This document shows positions 1 through 5,849 of a stretch of 5,849 nt of DNA, piece by piece (the stretch's first letter is position 1; the number at the start of each line of letters is the position of its first letter). Location: assembly GCA_024642445.1 (NCBI GenBank), contig JAHEBG010000087.1, positions 1 through 5,849 on the forward strand, in the 5' to 3' direction. This DNA is from Gammaproteobacteria bacterium. Lineage in GTDB: Bacteria; Pseudomonadota; Gammaproteobacteria; Xanthomonadales; Xanthomonadaceae. The notes under the pieces were generated by a model, which had not been told where the DNA came from, searched no databases, and saw nothing but the letters and a program-made list of their open reading frames with translations. Both the position numbers and the translations under genes were made by a program.

Positions 1-226
1 CGTGGGCCGCTAAGGAATAATCCGAGCACACCAGTTTCTCGGCCTCGCTTTCTGCCTTACTGCACTCAAAAGACGGCGTAACTGGGCCTGTCGGCGGTGG
101 TACGGCGGCCGGTGCTCCGGTTTCGGTAGTAGCTGTTTCCGCCGATGCAATAGGTGCAGGAGCATCCGGCTTATTGCACGCGACAAGTACTAATGTAAAA
201 GCAACCAACAAAGATGAAGTTTTCAT
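1..226 (-). CDS. LprI/DUF1311-like lipoprotein, partial (N-terminal 75 residues; C-terminus off the left edge)
   Basis: This is an open reading frame from ATG at 226 that stays open to the window edge. Residues 1-17 form a lipoprotein signal peptide: a basic start (MKTSS), a hydrophobic core and the lipobox LVAC with the acylated Cys at 17. Asn at +2 (not Asp) suggests outer-membrane sorting. Residues 20-51 are a low-complexity linker rich in Ala, Pro and Thr. From residue 52 the pattern SFEC, then about 11 residues, then VCSDYSLAA matches the start of the LprI/DUF1311 domain (Cys55 and Cys67, followed by the 'LA..D' helix). In Mycobacterium tuberculosis, LprI is a lysozyme inhibitor, but most proteobacterial members have no proven function, so inhibition is only a possibility here. 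No clear Shine-Dalgarno precedes the ATG. The start is supported by the perfect signal peptide and by a promoter about 30 bp upstream. Confidence 0.8.
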   Translation of the reverse strand, partial: MKTSSLLVAFTLVLVACNKPDAPAPIASAETATTETGAPAAVPPPTGPVTPSFECSKAESEAEKLVCSDYSLAAH

Positions 227-256
227 GGCGTTATAGGAAAAATAATAATAATTGGT

Positions 257-284
257 AGTTTACGCCGCCAGAACGGCGAGTCAA
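257..284 (-). promoter_or_regulatory. Predicted sigma-70-type promoter for the LprI-like gene
   Basis: On the minus strand, TTGACT (279-284; 5 of 6 matches to the -35 consensus) is followed after 16 bp by TAAACT (257-262; 4 of 6 matches to the -10). This would start transcription near 250, giving a short AT-rich leader before the ATG at 226. The 16-bp spacer is exactly filled by an imperfect hairpin sequence with arms CGCCG and CGGCG (263-267 and 274-278). The call rests on hexamer matching by eye. Confidence 0.45.
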
Positions 285-426
285 TCGCGGAAAAATCTGG
301 TGCGGCTAACAGAGAACTTACAGAATCAAGTGCGTAATCGGTTGTATATTACAATCCAGTTACTGCTGAAATCGCCCTACCAGTGATTCGATCGACGCTC
401 GTAAAATTATCAGCTACAGATGATCA

Positions 427-858
427 TCATTTGCAATATTGCGGCGGCCCTAGATCCGGCACTAGGGCAAGGCTGGTTCGGTTTTTTGCACCTTTTTCAT
501 AAATCTCTAGTCGGCACCTCTGATCTTCAATTTCAAGATTCAACAGATAGCGTTTGCCGGCCTCAGGTTTGAAACTAACGCCAGGATAGCAACTGTATGT
601 GACCTGATAATCGGCCATCTGCACATAACTGCTTATACCAATGCGACCTGTTGTTGTAACCGCCAACTCTTTTTCACGGCTGTTATTAAAGCTGTACAGT
701 ACGCCAGCACTGCAGATGGAGCCGCTGGGAATACGGCTTAGGTCGAGAATGGCGATGCCAGGATCATTTGTGGACGGCGCTTTGTATTGCGGCAGACTAA
801 CGCACGCCGTTAGCTGCAGAAATGAGGCCAATACGGCGACCTTGATTAAAAGGTTCAT
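427..858 (-). CDS. Hypothetical cysteine-containing lipoprotein, 143 aa
   Basis: I do not recognise the family. Residues 1-19 are a lipoprotein signal peptide with lipobox LTAC (acylated Cys19). Val at +2 argues for the outer membrane. The mature part, about 124 residues, looks largely beta-stranded. It carries four further cysteines (49, 90, 115, 142), enough for two disulfides, which fits a periplasm-facing protein. The segment FKPEAGKRYLLNLEIEDQRC (96-115) resembles the 'F.P..G..Y.l' strand pattern seen in various small bacterial lipoproteins, but this does not assign a function. The start ATG overlaps the stop of the upstream lipoprotein gene as ATGA and has a GAGG ribosome site 7 nt upstream, so the start is secure and translation is probably coupled. 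The stop is TGA, and no rho-independent terminator was seen after it. Confidence 0.82.
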   Translation of the reverse strand: MNLLIKVAVLASFLQLTACVSLPQYKAPSTNDPGIAILDLSRIPSGSICSAGVLYSFNNSREKELAVTTTGRIGISSYVQMADYQVTYSCYPGVSFKPEAGKRYLLNLEIEDQRCRLEIYEKGAKNRTSLALVPDLGPPQYCK

Positions 859-1289
859 TTCGTGACCTCAACTGCATTGATGGCTTTATTGCCGCTGACT
901 TGCTCATCGTATTTAGCCAGAATTTGTTCAACATTCAAGGCGCCTGCGACCGGCGTGTCGTGCATCAGCATGAATACCTTGGCATAGGGCTTGCCGCCAA
1001 TGGCACTGGCTTGTGTCTCCTCGCTCAGTGGCTTATCGATGATGGCGCTGGCAAGGTTTTGATAAATACTGAAGTAAAGCTTCCCGCGCTGCTTGGCAAT
1101 TTCGGCGCTACGAAACAAGACATAAATTTCAACCTTACGGATATCAGTATAACCATTGCCGCTGAAACCAACCTCAACCAGCTCGCCTGGGCCGTCTTTG
1201 CTCCAATATCCACCAAATATATTCGATTTTCCATAACCGGACGCACATCCGGTCAACGCCAGAACCAGCAACAGTACTACATTACGCAT
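855..1289 (-). CDS. CC0125/CC1285-like lipoprotein, 144 aa
   Basis: Residues 1-15 form a short lipoprotein signal peptide with lipobox LTGC (acylated Cys15, Ala at +2), so outer-membrane anchoring is expected. The region after residue 26 (GGYWSKDGPGELVEVGFSGN, then GYT, then a 'LFRSAEIAKQRGKLYFSIYQ' helix-strand unit) matches by eye the layout of CC0125/CC1285-type lipoproteins: a 'GGYSE' opening, a 'V.F.GNG.T' strand, and a 'L.R.AEla...G..yF' segment. That family has no established biochemical role. The ATG at 1289 has AGGGG 5 nt upstream, a good ribosome site. The gene overlaps the next lipoprotein gene by 4 nt (ATGA), so the two are almost certainly co-transcribed, and their products could act together at the outer membrane. 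The family assignment is from memory of the motif pattern and is moderate. Confidence 0.83.
   Translation of the reverse strand: MRNVVLLLVLALTGCASGYGKSNIFGGYWSKDGPGELVEVGFSGNGYTDIRKVEIYVLFRSAEIAKQRGKLYFSIYQNLASAIIDKPLSEETQASAIGGKPYAKVFMLMHDTPVAGALNVEQILAKYDEQVSGNKAINAVEVTK
866..869 (-). promoter_or_regulatory. Ribosome binding site of the 427-858 lipoprotein gene
   Basis: GAGG on the minus strand lies 7 nt before the ATG at 858, inside the last codons of the upstream lipoprotein gene. Together with the ATGA stop/start overlap it fixes this start and points to translational coupling. Confidence 0.6.
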
Positions 1290-1294
1290 GACAT

Positions 1295-1299
1295 CCCCT
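1295..1299 (-). promoter_or_regulatory. Ribosome binding site of the 855-1289 lipoprotein gene
   Basis: AGGGG on the minus strand sits 5 nt before the ATG at 1289. A second ATG in the spacer (1293-1295) is out of frame with the gene and would be too close to the site to be used. Confidence 0.55.
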
Positions 1300-1332
1300 G
1301 ATTACCCGCGATTTGTACCGCGATGTCTGTGT

Positions 1333-1338
1333 AGTATA
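1333..1338 (-). promoter_or_regulatory. Possible -10 element for the two-lipoprotein operon
   Basis: TATACT (5 of 6 matches to TATAAT) lies on the minus strand in the 97-bp gap upstream of the lipoprotein pair, about 44 bp before the ATG. At 17 bp further upstream only TTCGTG is found, a poor -35, so the promoter would be weak or activator-dependent. The gap contains no convincing terminator for the preceding SDR gene, so read-through from it is also possible. Confidence 0.3.
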
Positions 1339-1386
1339 GTTAAATTCTTCTCAGGCACGAACATATGCCGATGAATTTATCCGCTT

Positions 1387-2160
1387 TCAGAAACCGTATT
1401 GCAAAAACCCGCCATCCACCGCAATGCATTCACCGGTAATGTAACTGGCCGCCGGCAAGCAGAAAAACGCGACGGCCGCGGCCACTTCTTCGGGTTCGCC
1501 GATACGCTTCATGGGCGTGCGTGCCAATACTTCTTCAAAGTACTCGGGGTTGCTCAAGGCATTTGAGGTGCGGCGTGTGCGGATATACCAGGGTGCAATG
1601 GCATTGACGCGAATGCCATCCTGGGCCCATTCGCAAGCCAGATTGCGGCTAAGTTGATGCACAGCAGCTTTGCTTAGGCCGTACAAGGGCCCGGTACGCA
1701 CGTGGGTAAGCCCGGAAACACTGCCAATGTTGACGATACTGGCACTGCCGTGCTCTTTCAGAAACGGATGCGCCAAGCGCGACATTTCGAACAATGCATG
1801 CACATTGGTATTGAGAATTTGTGAAAAATCGTCTTCGCTCAACTCCAGCGTGGGCCTGCGGATATTGGTGCCGACATTGTTGACCAAAATAGATAAGGGC
1901 ACATCCAGATCTCGGATCCAATCGAAGATTTCCTGGCGCTGTTCGGCATCGGCTATATCGGCGGCAAAATAACGCGCTACCGCGCCGTCATGGTCTTCCA
2001 TAATTTCTGCCGCAGCGCCTTCCAATGCGACTGCATCGCGTGCCACCATCAATACTTCGGCGCCCAGCATGGCCAACTCATGCGCGACTGCCCGCCCTAT
2101 GCCGGCGCTGGCGCCGGTAATCAGCGCGGTCTGCCCCTGCAAACGCCAACGCGAATTCAT
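1387..2160 (-). CDS. SDR-family oxidoreductase, tropinone-reductase-like, 257 aa
   Basis: This is a classical short-chain dehydrogenase/reductase of usual length, expected to be cytosolic and to interconvert an alcohol and a ketone using NAD(P)H. Visible motifs are the Rossmann glycine motif TGASAGIG (15-22), Asp68 in the AADIAD stretch that contacts adenine, NNVG (94-97), the catalytic Asn119, Ser147, Tyr160 and Lys164 (YGLSK), and the C-terminal [11 protein letters not shown] (241-251). Arg41 after the second strand hints at NADP(H) preference. The opening [15 protein letters not shown] resembles tropinone-reductase-like SDRs, but this group covers many substrates, so none is assigned. The gene begins 4 bp after the sppA stop. 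Its only Shine-Dalgarno-like sequence (AAGG, 2163-2166) overlaps that stop codon and lies unusually close (2 nt) to the ATG, suggesting that translation depends on ribosomes finishing sppA. Confidence 0.93.
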   Translation of the reverse strand: MNSRWRLQGQTALITGASAGIGRAVAHELAMLGAEVLMVARDAVALEGAAAEIMEDHDGAVARYFAADIADAEQRQEIFDWIRDLDVPLSILVNNVGTNIRRPTLELSEDDFSQILNTNVHALFEMSRLAHPFLKEHGSASIVNIGSVSGLTHVRTGPLYGLSKAAVHQLSRNLACEWAQDGIRVNAIAPWYIRTRRTSNALSNPEYFEEVLARTPMKRIGEPEEVAAAVAFFCLPAASYITGECIAVDGGFLQYGF

Positions 2161-2164
2161 AGCC

Positions 2165-4048
2165 TTAGAACGCGCAGAAACAATGCGCGATGGCGTTGAC
2201 CGGCCGGTTGCCTGACGTGTTGCGGTCCAGCCATTGCATATCGGTACGGATTTGCTTACCCGCCGCGGTCTGCTGCATCAGCATCAAGGCCGGCGATGCC
2301 CAACGCACCAGGCCTTGGGTATCGGAATTCCCGGACAGGTCGGCAATGAACTGCTCGAACGGCGACAACGGTGTTTCGATGTACTGCACCGTAAAATCGT
2401 TTAGCTTGGCGCGCTTGGCGGCGTTGTCGATGGCTGTTTTCAGGCCACCAAATTCATCAATCAATCCTTTGGACTTGGCCTGCGCACCACTCCAGACGCG
2501 GCCACGGGCATTGGCATTGATGGCTTCCGGCGACTGCTTGCGGGCCTTGGCTACTTTGCCGATGAACTGGGCATAGCCATGATTGATGACACTTTGAATC
2601 ACCTGCTTGGTCGGCTCGTCGATGGCGCGGGCAAAATCAAACGCACCGGCCCAAGGCGTGGTCGAGACGCCATCGGAATGTACGCCGATTTTGTCGAGAC
2701 CGCGCGGCGCGCGCATCATCAGACCGAAAATACCAATGGAACCGGTGATGGTGGATTCGTCGGCATATATGGTATCGGCGTTCATCGAAATCCAATAGCC
2801 GCCGGATGCGGCGACATTGGCCATGGATACCACCACTGGCCTGCCGGTGGCCTTGAATAACTCCACCTCACGGCGGATTTGCTCGGAGGCGAAGACACCG
2901 CCACCCGGGGAGTCCACACGTAACACCAGCGCTTTAACATCCTCGTCATCGCGGGCACTGCGAATCAGTGCGGATGTCGATTCGCCGCCAATCATTCCCT
3001 GCGGCTGCTCGCCGTCAACGATCTCGCCCTGAGCTACCACCACGGCAATTTTTTCGGACGAGGCGCTCTTACTTTTGCGCTGCAGCTTGCTGTGGCCCAG
3101 ATAGTCAGTCAGGCCAATCTGTTGGAAGCTGCCGTTTTCATCATCAAAGGCCACACCGTCGTCTACCAGGAACTGTTCCATCTGTTCGGCGGTTTTCAGA
3201 CCATCTACCCATTTTTCATTAATGGCCCATTGCGCCAAGTTGCCATTTACCGCGGCCAATCGCTGAGGCAAAGCATTAATGGCCTCAGTAATGGCAGAAG
3301 GTGCGATTTTGCGCGCCTCGCCCATCTGCACCAAATAGCGCTGCCAGATGTCGTTCATCCAATACAGATCGGCTTCTTTTGATTCGGCAGAAGCGGCATC
3401 AAGGATGTACGGCTCGGCCGCCGACTTGAATTCACCAACGCGGAACAAATGCACGTCCACGCCCAATTTTTCCTGCAGCGCCTCACGGTAGAACAAGCGA
3501 TAGCGGCCTAATCCTTCCGGAAAGAATGCGCCTTCCGGATCCATGAACACCTTATCGGCTTGCGCTGCAATCAAATACTGTTTTTGCTCATAATTATTGG
3601 CGAACGCATACACCGGCTTTTTGCTGGCCTTGAAGTCTTTGACTGCGGCAGCGATTTCACGCACCGCCGCCATGCCATTGGCCTCCAAGCCTTCCGTACT
3701 CAACACCAAATGGGTGATTTTAGGGTCGGTTTTTGCCGCGTCTAACACCGCAAGAACATCGCGCAAACGGATTTCACGGGCAGAACTGCCGTCGGCTTCG
3801 GCAATGGCGGCGCTGAAGCTGTCAATGGTGCGTTGTTCGACCAATACGCCTTGCAAATCCAGCACCAGCGCGGTGTTGTCTTTCAGCGGCGTGAAGGTTT
3901 TTGCCGACATGCCGGCGGAAATCACGGCAATGATGGCAAACACCACAAACAACATGATCAGGTTGAACACCAGATGGTTGGTGAAATTGACCGCATTCCA
4001 TATGAAGCGGAAAAAAAGCCGGATTGGGCCGGGTTGTGCAGCGCTCAT
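2165..4048 (-). CDS. sppA: Signal peptide peptidase SppA, 67K (two-domain) type, 627 aa
   Basis: SppA is an inner-membrane serine protease of family S49 that degrades signal peptides left after secretion. Numbering from the ATG at 4048, one transmembrane anchor spans about residues 26-48, preceded by a basic amphipathic segment (IRLFFRFIW). Two tandem S49 domains follow in the periplasm. The catalytic Lys208 lies in the N-terminal domain ([11 protein letters not shown]). The nucleophile Ser415 lies in the C-terminal domain ([11 protein letters not shown]), preceded by the oxyanion-region motif RVDSPGGG. Spacing agrees closely with E. coli SppA (Lys209/Ser409, 618 residues), so the enzyme should be active. 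The tail ends in a Cys-x-Cys (HCFCAF), resembling the cysteine-containing end I recall for E. coli SppA. A GTG start at 4075 would add 9 residues but has no ribosome site, while the ATG at 4048 has AGGAG. The gene lies 74 bp downstream of the MATE gene and 4 bp before the SDR gene. Confidence 0.96.
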   Translation of the reverse strand: MSAAQPGPIRLFFRFIWNAVNFTNHLVFNLIMLFVVFAIIAVISAGMSAKTFTPLKDNTALVLDLQGVLVEQRTIDSFSAAIAEADGSSAREIRLRDVLAVLDAAKTDPKITHLVLSTEGLEANGMAAVREIAAAVKDFKASKKPVYAFANNYEQKQYLIAAQADKVFMDPEGAFFPEGLGRYRLFYREALQEKLGVDVHLFRVGEFKSAAEPYILDAASAESKEADLYWMNDIWQRYLVQMGEARKIAPSAITEAINALPQRLAAVNGNLAQWAINEKWVDGLKTAEQMEQFLVDDGVAFDDENGSFQQIGLTDYLGHSKLQRKSKSASSEKIAVVVAQGEIVDGEQPQGMIGGESTSALIRSARDDEDVKALVLRVDSPGGGVFASEQIRREVELFKATGRPVVVSMANVAASGGYWISMNADTIYADESTITGSIGIFGLMMRAPRGLDKIGVHSDGVSTTPWAGAFDFARAIDEPTKQVIQSVINHGYAQFIGKVAKARKQSPEAINANARGRVWSGAQAKSKGLIDEFGGLKTAIDNAAKRAKLNDFTVQYIETPLSPFEQFIADLSGNSDTQGLVRWASPALMLMQQTAAGKQIRTDMQWLDRNTSGNRPVNAIAHCFCAF

Positions 4049-4058
4049 GGGCAAAGAA

Positions 4059-4063
4059 CTCCT
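4059..4063 (-). promoter_or_regulatory. Ribosome binding site that decides the sppA start
   Basis: AGGAG on the minus strand lies 10 nt before the ATG at 4048. It falls inside the longer reading frame that would begin at GTG 4075, and that GTG has no purine-rich site upstream. The shorter 627-residue product is therefore preferred. Confidence 0.6.
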
Positions 4064-4122
4064 GATTCCAGACACTTAGAATACCGCATCGGCCCAGCCG
4101 GCGCGTGTACAGAAAGTCATGT

Positions 4123-5475
4123 TCAGTGAATTTTTCGCACCAAGCGCTGGAACCGTAAAAACAACAGAACTGCAGCCACACTTAAGCCCAACGTCAGTCC
4201 CAACCAATAGCCTGGCGCCCGCAATCCAAAGCCATTGGCCAGCAGAATTCCGCCGCTAAGCCCTACCGCCCAATAGGCGAATACGGTGATAAACGCCGGC
4301 ACCGTGGTATCTTTCAGGCCACGCAAGGCGCCGCCTGACAGGGCTTGGATGCCGTCTGGGTATTGAAATATTGCCGCGTAAATCATCAAGGTCGAAGCCA
4401 GAGCGGCAATAGCGGCATCATCGGTGTACCAACTGCTGATGACATGCCCGCCGAAGACCAACAACAATGCCGACAGGGTTTGGGTAATCAGCACCAGAAA
4501 CAGGCCGGCACGCATTGCCCAGCGAACCGCAGCCGCGTCGCCGGCGCCTACCGCATTGCCCACCCGCACTGTGGTGGCCAACGCAACCCCCAGCGGAATC
4601 ATGAAGCTGGCACTGGCCACATTCAAGGCGATTTGGTGGGCCGCCACATCTACGGCGCCCAAACGGGCAATCAGCAACGCGGTAGCCACAAACAGACTGC
4701 CTTCCATGAAGATGGCAATGCCCATCGGTATGCCCAACGCCAACAATTGCCGTATGGGTTGCCACTGCGGCCATTCAAGCCGTTCCAACAGTTTCAAATC
4801 GGAAAAGCGCGGTGCGCGGTTCAAGTACCAGGCAAATACGGCAAATTCCAACCACATGATCAAGGCCGTGGCATAGCCCAATCCGGCGGCACCCATTTCA
4901 GGAATCGGCCCCATACCGAATAGAAATATATAGCCCACGGGAATCAACAACAAAAGGGCTGCCATGCCGAACACCAAAGTGGGCTGCGTCCAGGACAATC
5001 CTTCACTGAGGTAACGGGTGGCGAAGAACAATGCCAGACCCGGCGCGCCCCAACTCACCGCATGCAGAAAATCGGTAGCTGCTGGTATCACCGCCGGATC
5101 AATGCGAATCCACAGCAACAACTGCGGGCTCCAGCGCATGAACGCCATCAGCAATAGCCCAACAAACAGAGCCAACCATAGTGCCTGACGCCAAATCGGG
5201 CCCACTTCCGCACGCCGTCCGGCGCCGTTGAGTTGCGAAACGGTGGGCGGTATCGCCATCATCAAGCCCACGCAAATCAGTAAAGCCAATGACCAGATGG
5301 CACTGCCTACCGCAACCGCTGCCAAGGTAATGGTGCCGTGCTGCCCGGCCAACAAAGTATCGACCACACTCATGGCCATTGATGCCAATTGTCCGAGTGC
5401 GATAGGCAATGCCAGAACGAAGCTGACACGCGATTCCTGCAATAAGCGTTGCCAGGCAGAAGCTGAATGCGTCAT
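4123..5475 (-). CDS. MATE-family multidrug/cation antiporter, NorM-like, 450 aa
   Basis: This is a complete multidrug and toxic compound extrusion transporter of the usual length, located in the inner membrane and expected to export cationic compounds in exchange for Na+ or H+. About twelve hydrophobic segments are visible (roughly 19-40, 50-75, 98-113, 130-155, 165-187, 195-217, 244-270, 282-302, 320-342, 355-372, 392-414, 422-440), in two six-helix halves joined by a polar loop near 218-243. Acidic residues known to matter in Vibrio cholerae NorM have clear counterparts: Asp39 (VVDTLLAG), Glu258 (FMEGSLFVATALL) and Asp374 (QYPDGIQALSGGALRG). Other family motifs are VAAHQIALNVAS (277-288) and RVGNAVGAGD (304-313). 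An in-frame TGA lies four codons before the ATG, so the start cannot be much further upstream. The ribosome site is weak (GAG, 8 nt away). The drug specificity cannot be read from sequence. Confidence 0.94.
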   Translation of the reverse strand: MTHSASAWQRLLQESRVSFVLALPIALGQLASMAMSVVDTLLAGQHGTITLAAVAVGSAIWSLALLICVGLMMAIPPTVSQLNGAGRRAEVGPIWRQALWLALFVGLLLMAFMRWSPQLLLWIRIDPAVIPAATDFLHAVSWGAPGLALFFATRYLSEGLSWTQPTLVFGMAALLLLIPVGYIFLFGMGPIPEMGAAGLGYATALIMWLEFAVFAWYLNRAPRFSDLKLLERLEWPQWQPIRQLLALGIPMGIAIFMEGSLFVATALLIARLGAVDVAAHQIALNVASASFMIPLGVALATTVRVGNAVGAGDAAAVRWAMRAGLFLVLITQTLSALLLVFGGHVISSWYTDDAAIAALASTLMIYAAIFQYPDGIQALSGGALRGLKDTTVPAFITVFAYWAVGLSGGILLANGFGLRAPGYWLGLTLGLSVAAVLLFLRFQRLVRKIH

Positions 5476-5525
5476 AGTAGAGGCTCAATGGGGTTCCCAG
5501 TGTAAACCAACATGGGGTAGAACCG

Positions 5526-5849
5526 ATGGCAGACACCTTAACCGAACGACGTCAGCGGCTCTGCAAGAACTGCCTATCGGCAGTTAGCGGCATTTACTGC
5601 GCTCAGTGCGGCCAAAAACAACGATCGGCCGTGCGCCATTTCGGCCAAATGGTGGGCGAATTCCTTGACGATGTTCTGAATATCGACACCAAGTTGCTGA
5701 ACACCCTGAAGCCTTTGTTGTACCGGCCCGGCTTTCTAAGCCTGGAATATTATGCCGAGCGGCGGGTACGTTATGTGTCGCCGTTGAAGCTGTATTTCTT
5801 CATGAGCTTGTTTGCTTTTTTCCTGATTCAGCAAAGCATTGATCTGGGC
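5526..5849 (+). CDS. DUF3667-family membrane protein with N-terminal zinc ribbon, partial (first 108 residues)
   Basis: This reading frame opens at ATG 5526 and continues past the window edge. It starts with a soluble zinc-ribbon-like knuckle, Cys13-x2-Cys16-x8-Cys25-x2-Cys28 (CKNC...CAQCGQK). The stretch 45-90 (EFLDDVLNIDTKLLNTLKPL, then LYRPGFLSLEYYAERRVRYV, then SPLKLY) is the typical DUF3667 core: an aspartate-containing helix, a 'T/NTL..L..RPG' turn and a basic 'RR.RYV.P.K.Y' motif at the membrane edge. A first transmembrane helix starts near residue 89. The family is widespread in Gammaproteobacteria and Bacteroidetes and has no established function. The start is supported by GGGG 8 nt upstream. 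The gene diverges from the MATE gene with only 50 bp between the two start codons, so any promoters must overlap or reach into the neighbouring gene. Confidence 0.85.
   Translation, partial: MADTLTERRQRLCKNCLSAVSGIYCAQCGQKQRSAVRHFGQMVGEFLDDVLNIDTKLLNTLKPLLYRPGFLSLEYYAERRVRYVSPLKLYFFMSLFAFFLIQQSIDLG

Noticed and set aside
419..428. 10-bp palindrome GATGATCATC at the stop codon of the 143-residue lipoprotein gene
   Set aside because: It has no loop or T-tract and partly arises from the stop codon context, so it is probably chance.
900..1301. Plus-strand open frame of 133 codons opposite the CC0125-like lipoprotein gene
   Set aside because: It is antisense to a gene with a signal peptide, a ribosome site and family motifs, and its own translation has no recognisable features.
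4091..4102. GC-rich inverted repeat CGGC-CCA-GCCG between the MATE and sppA genes, as a terminator
   Set aside because: The stem is only about 4 bp and no T-run follows on the minus strand, so it does not qualify as a rho-independent terminator.
4049..4122. Separate promoter for sppA in the 74-bp gap
   Set aside because: TATTCT (minus strand) could be a -10, but no acceptable -35 lies 15-19 bp upstream, so I did not call it.
3822..4181. Minus-strand frame spanning the MATE-sppA junction
   Set aside because: It overlaps the ends of two well-supported genes in another frame and shows no domain or ribosome site.
4345..4923. Plus-strand open frame of 192 codons opposite the MATE gene
   Set aside because: Its composition (rich in Gln, Gly, His and Arg) is typical of the reverse complement of a membrane-protein gene, and the minus-strand MATE motifs are intact.
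1..5849. A previously undescribed system such as a defence island, mobile element or CRISPR array
   Set aside because: No transposase, integrase, repeat array, tRNA attachment site or toxin-antitoxin pair was seen. The recognisable genes belong to common housekeeping or envelope families with intact motifs.

Overview
The window looks like an ordinary chromosomal segment of a Gammaproteobacterium. This is inferred from a moderate-to-high GC content, Shine-Dalgarno-led genes, three outer-membrane-type lipoproteins, a two-domain (E. coli-like, about 67 kDa) SppA and a NorM-like MATE pump. The genus cannot be read from the sequence. No mobile element, CRISPR array, tRNA or rRNA was seen.

Layout: six genes lie on the minus strand and one partial gene lies on the plus strand at the right edge. 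From right to left on the minus strand the order is a MATE-family sodium- or proton-coupled multidrug exporter (5475-4123), the inner-membrane signal peptide peptidase SppA (4048-2165), a tropinone-reductase-like short-chain dehydrogenase (2160-1387), two small overlapping lipoprotein genes (1289-855 and 858-427), and the start of an LprI-type (DUF1311) lipoprotein that runs off the left edge (226-1). The plus-strand gene (5526 onward) starts a DUF3667 protein with an N-terminal zinc ribbon and diverges from the MATE gene across only 50 bp.

Transcription (inference): MATE, sppA and the SDR gene are tightly spaced (74 bp, then 4 bp) with no convincing terminator between them, so they may form one unit. 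In this unit sppA-SDR is the strongest pairing, because the SDR ribosome site overlaps the sppA stop codon. The two lipoproteins are translationally coupled by an ATGA overlap and probably have their own promoter in the 97-bp gap upstream. The LprI-like gene has a separate, fairly good sigma-70-type promoter.

The common theme is the cell envelope: export, membrane peptide turnover and lipoproteins. No novel system is convincingly present. The items most worth a second look are the unrecognised cysteine-rich lipoprotein at 427-858, its coupling to the CC0125-like lipoprotein, and the DUF3667 protein of unknown role.
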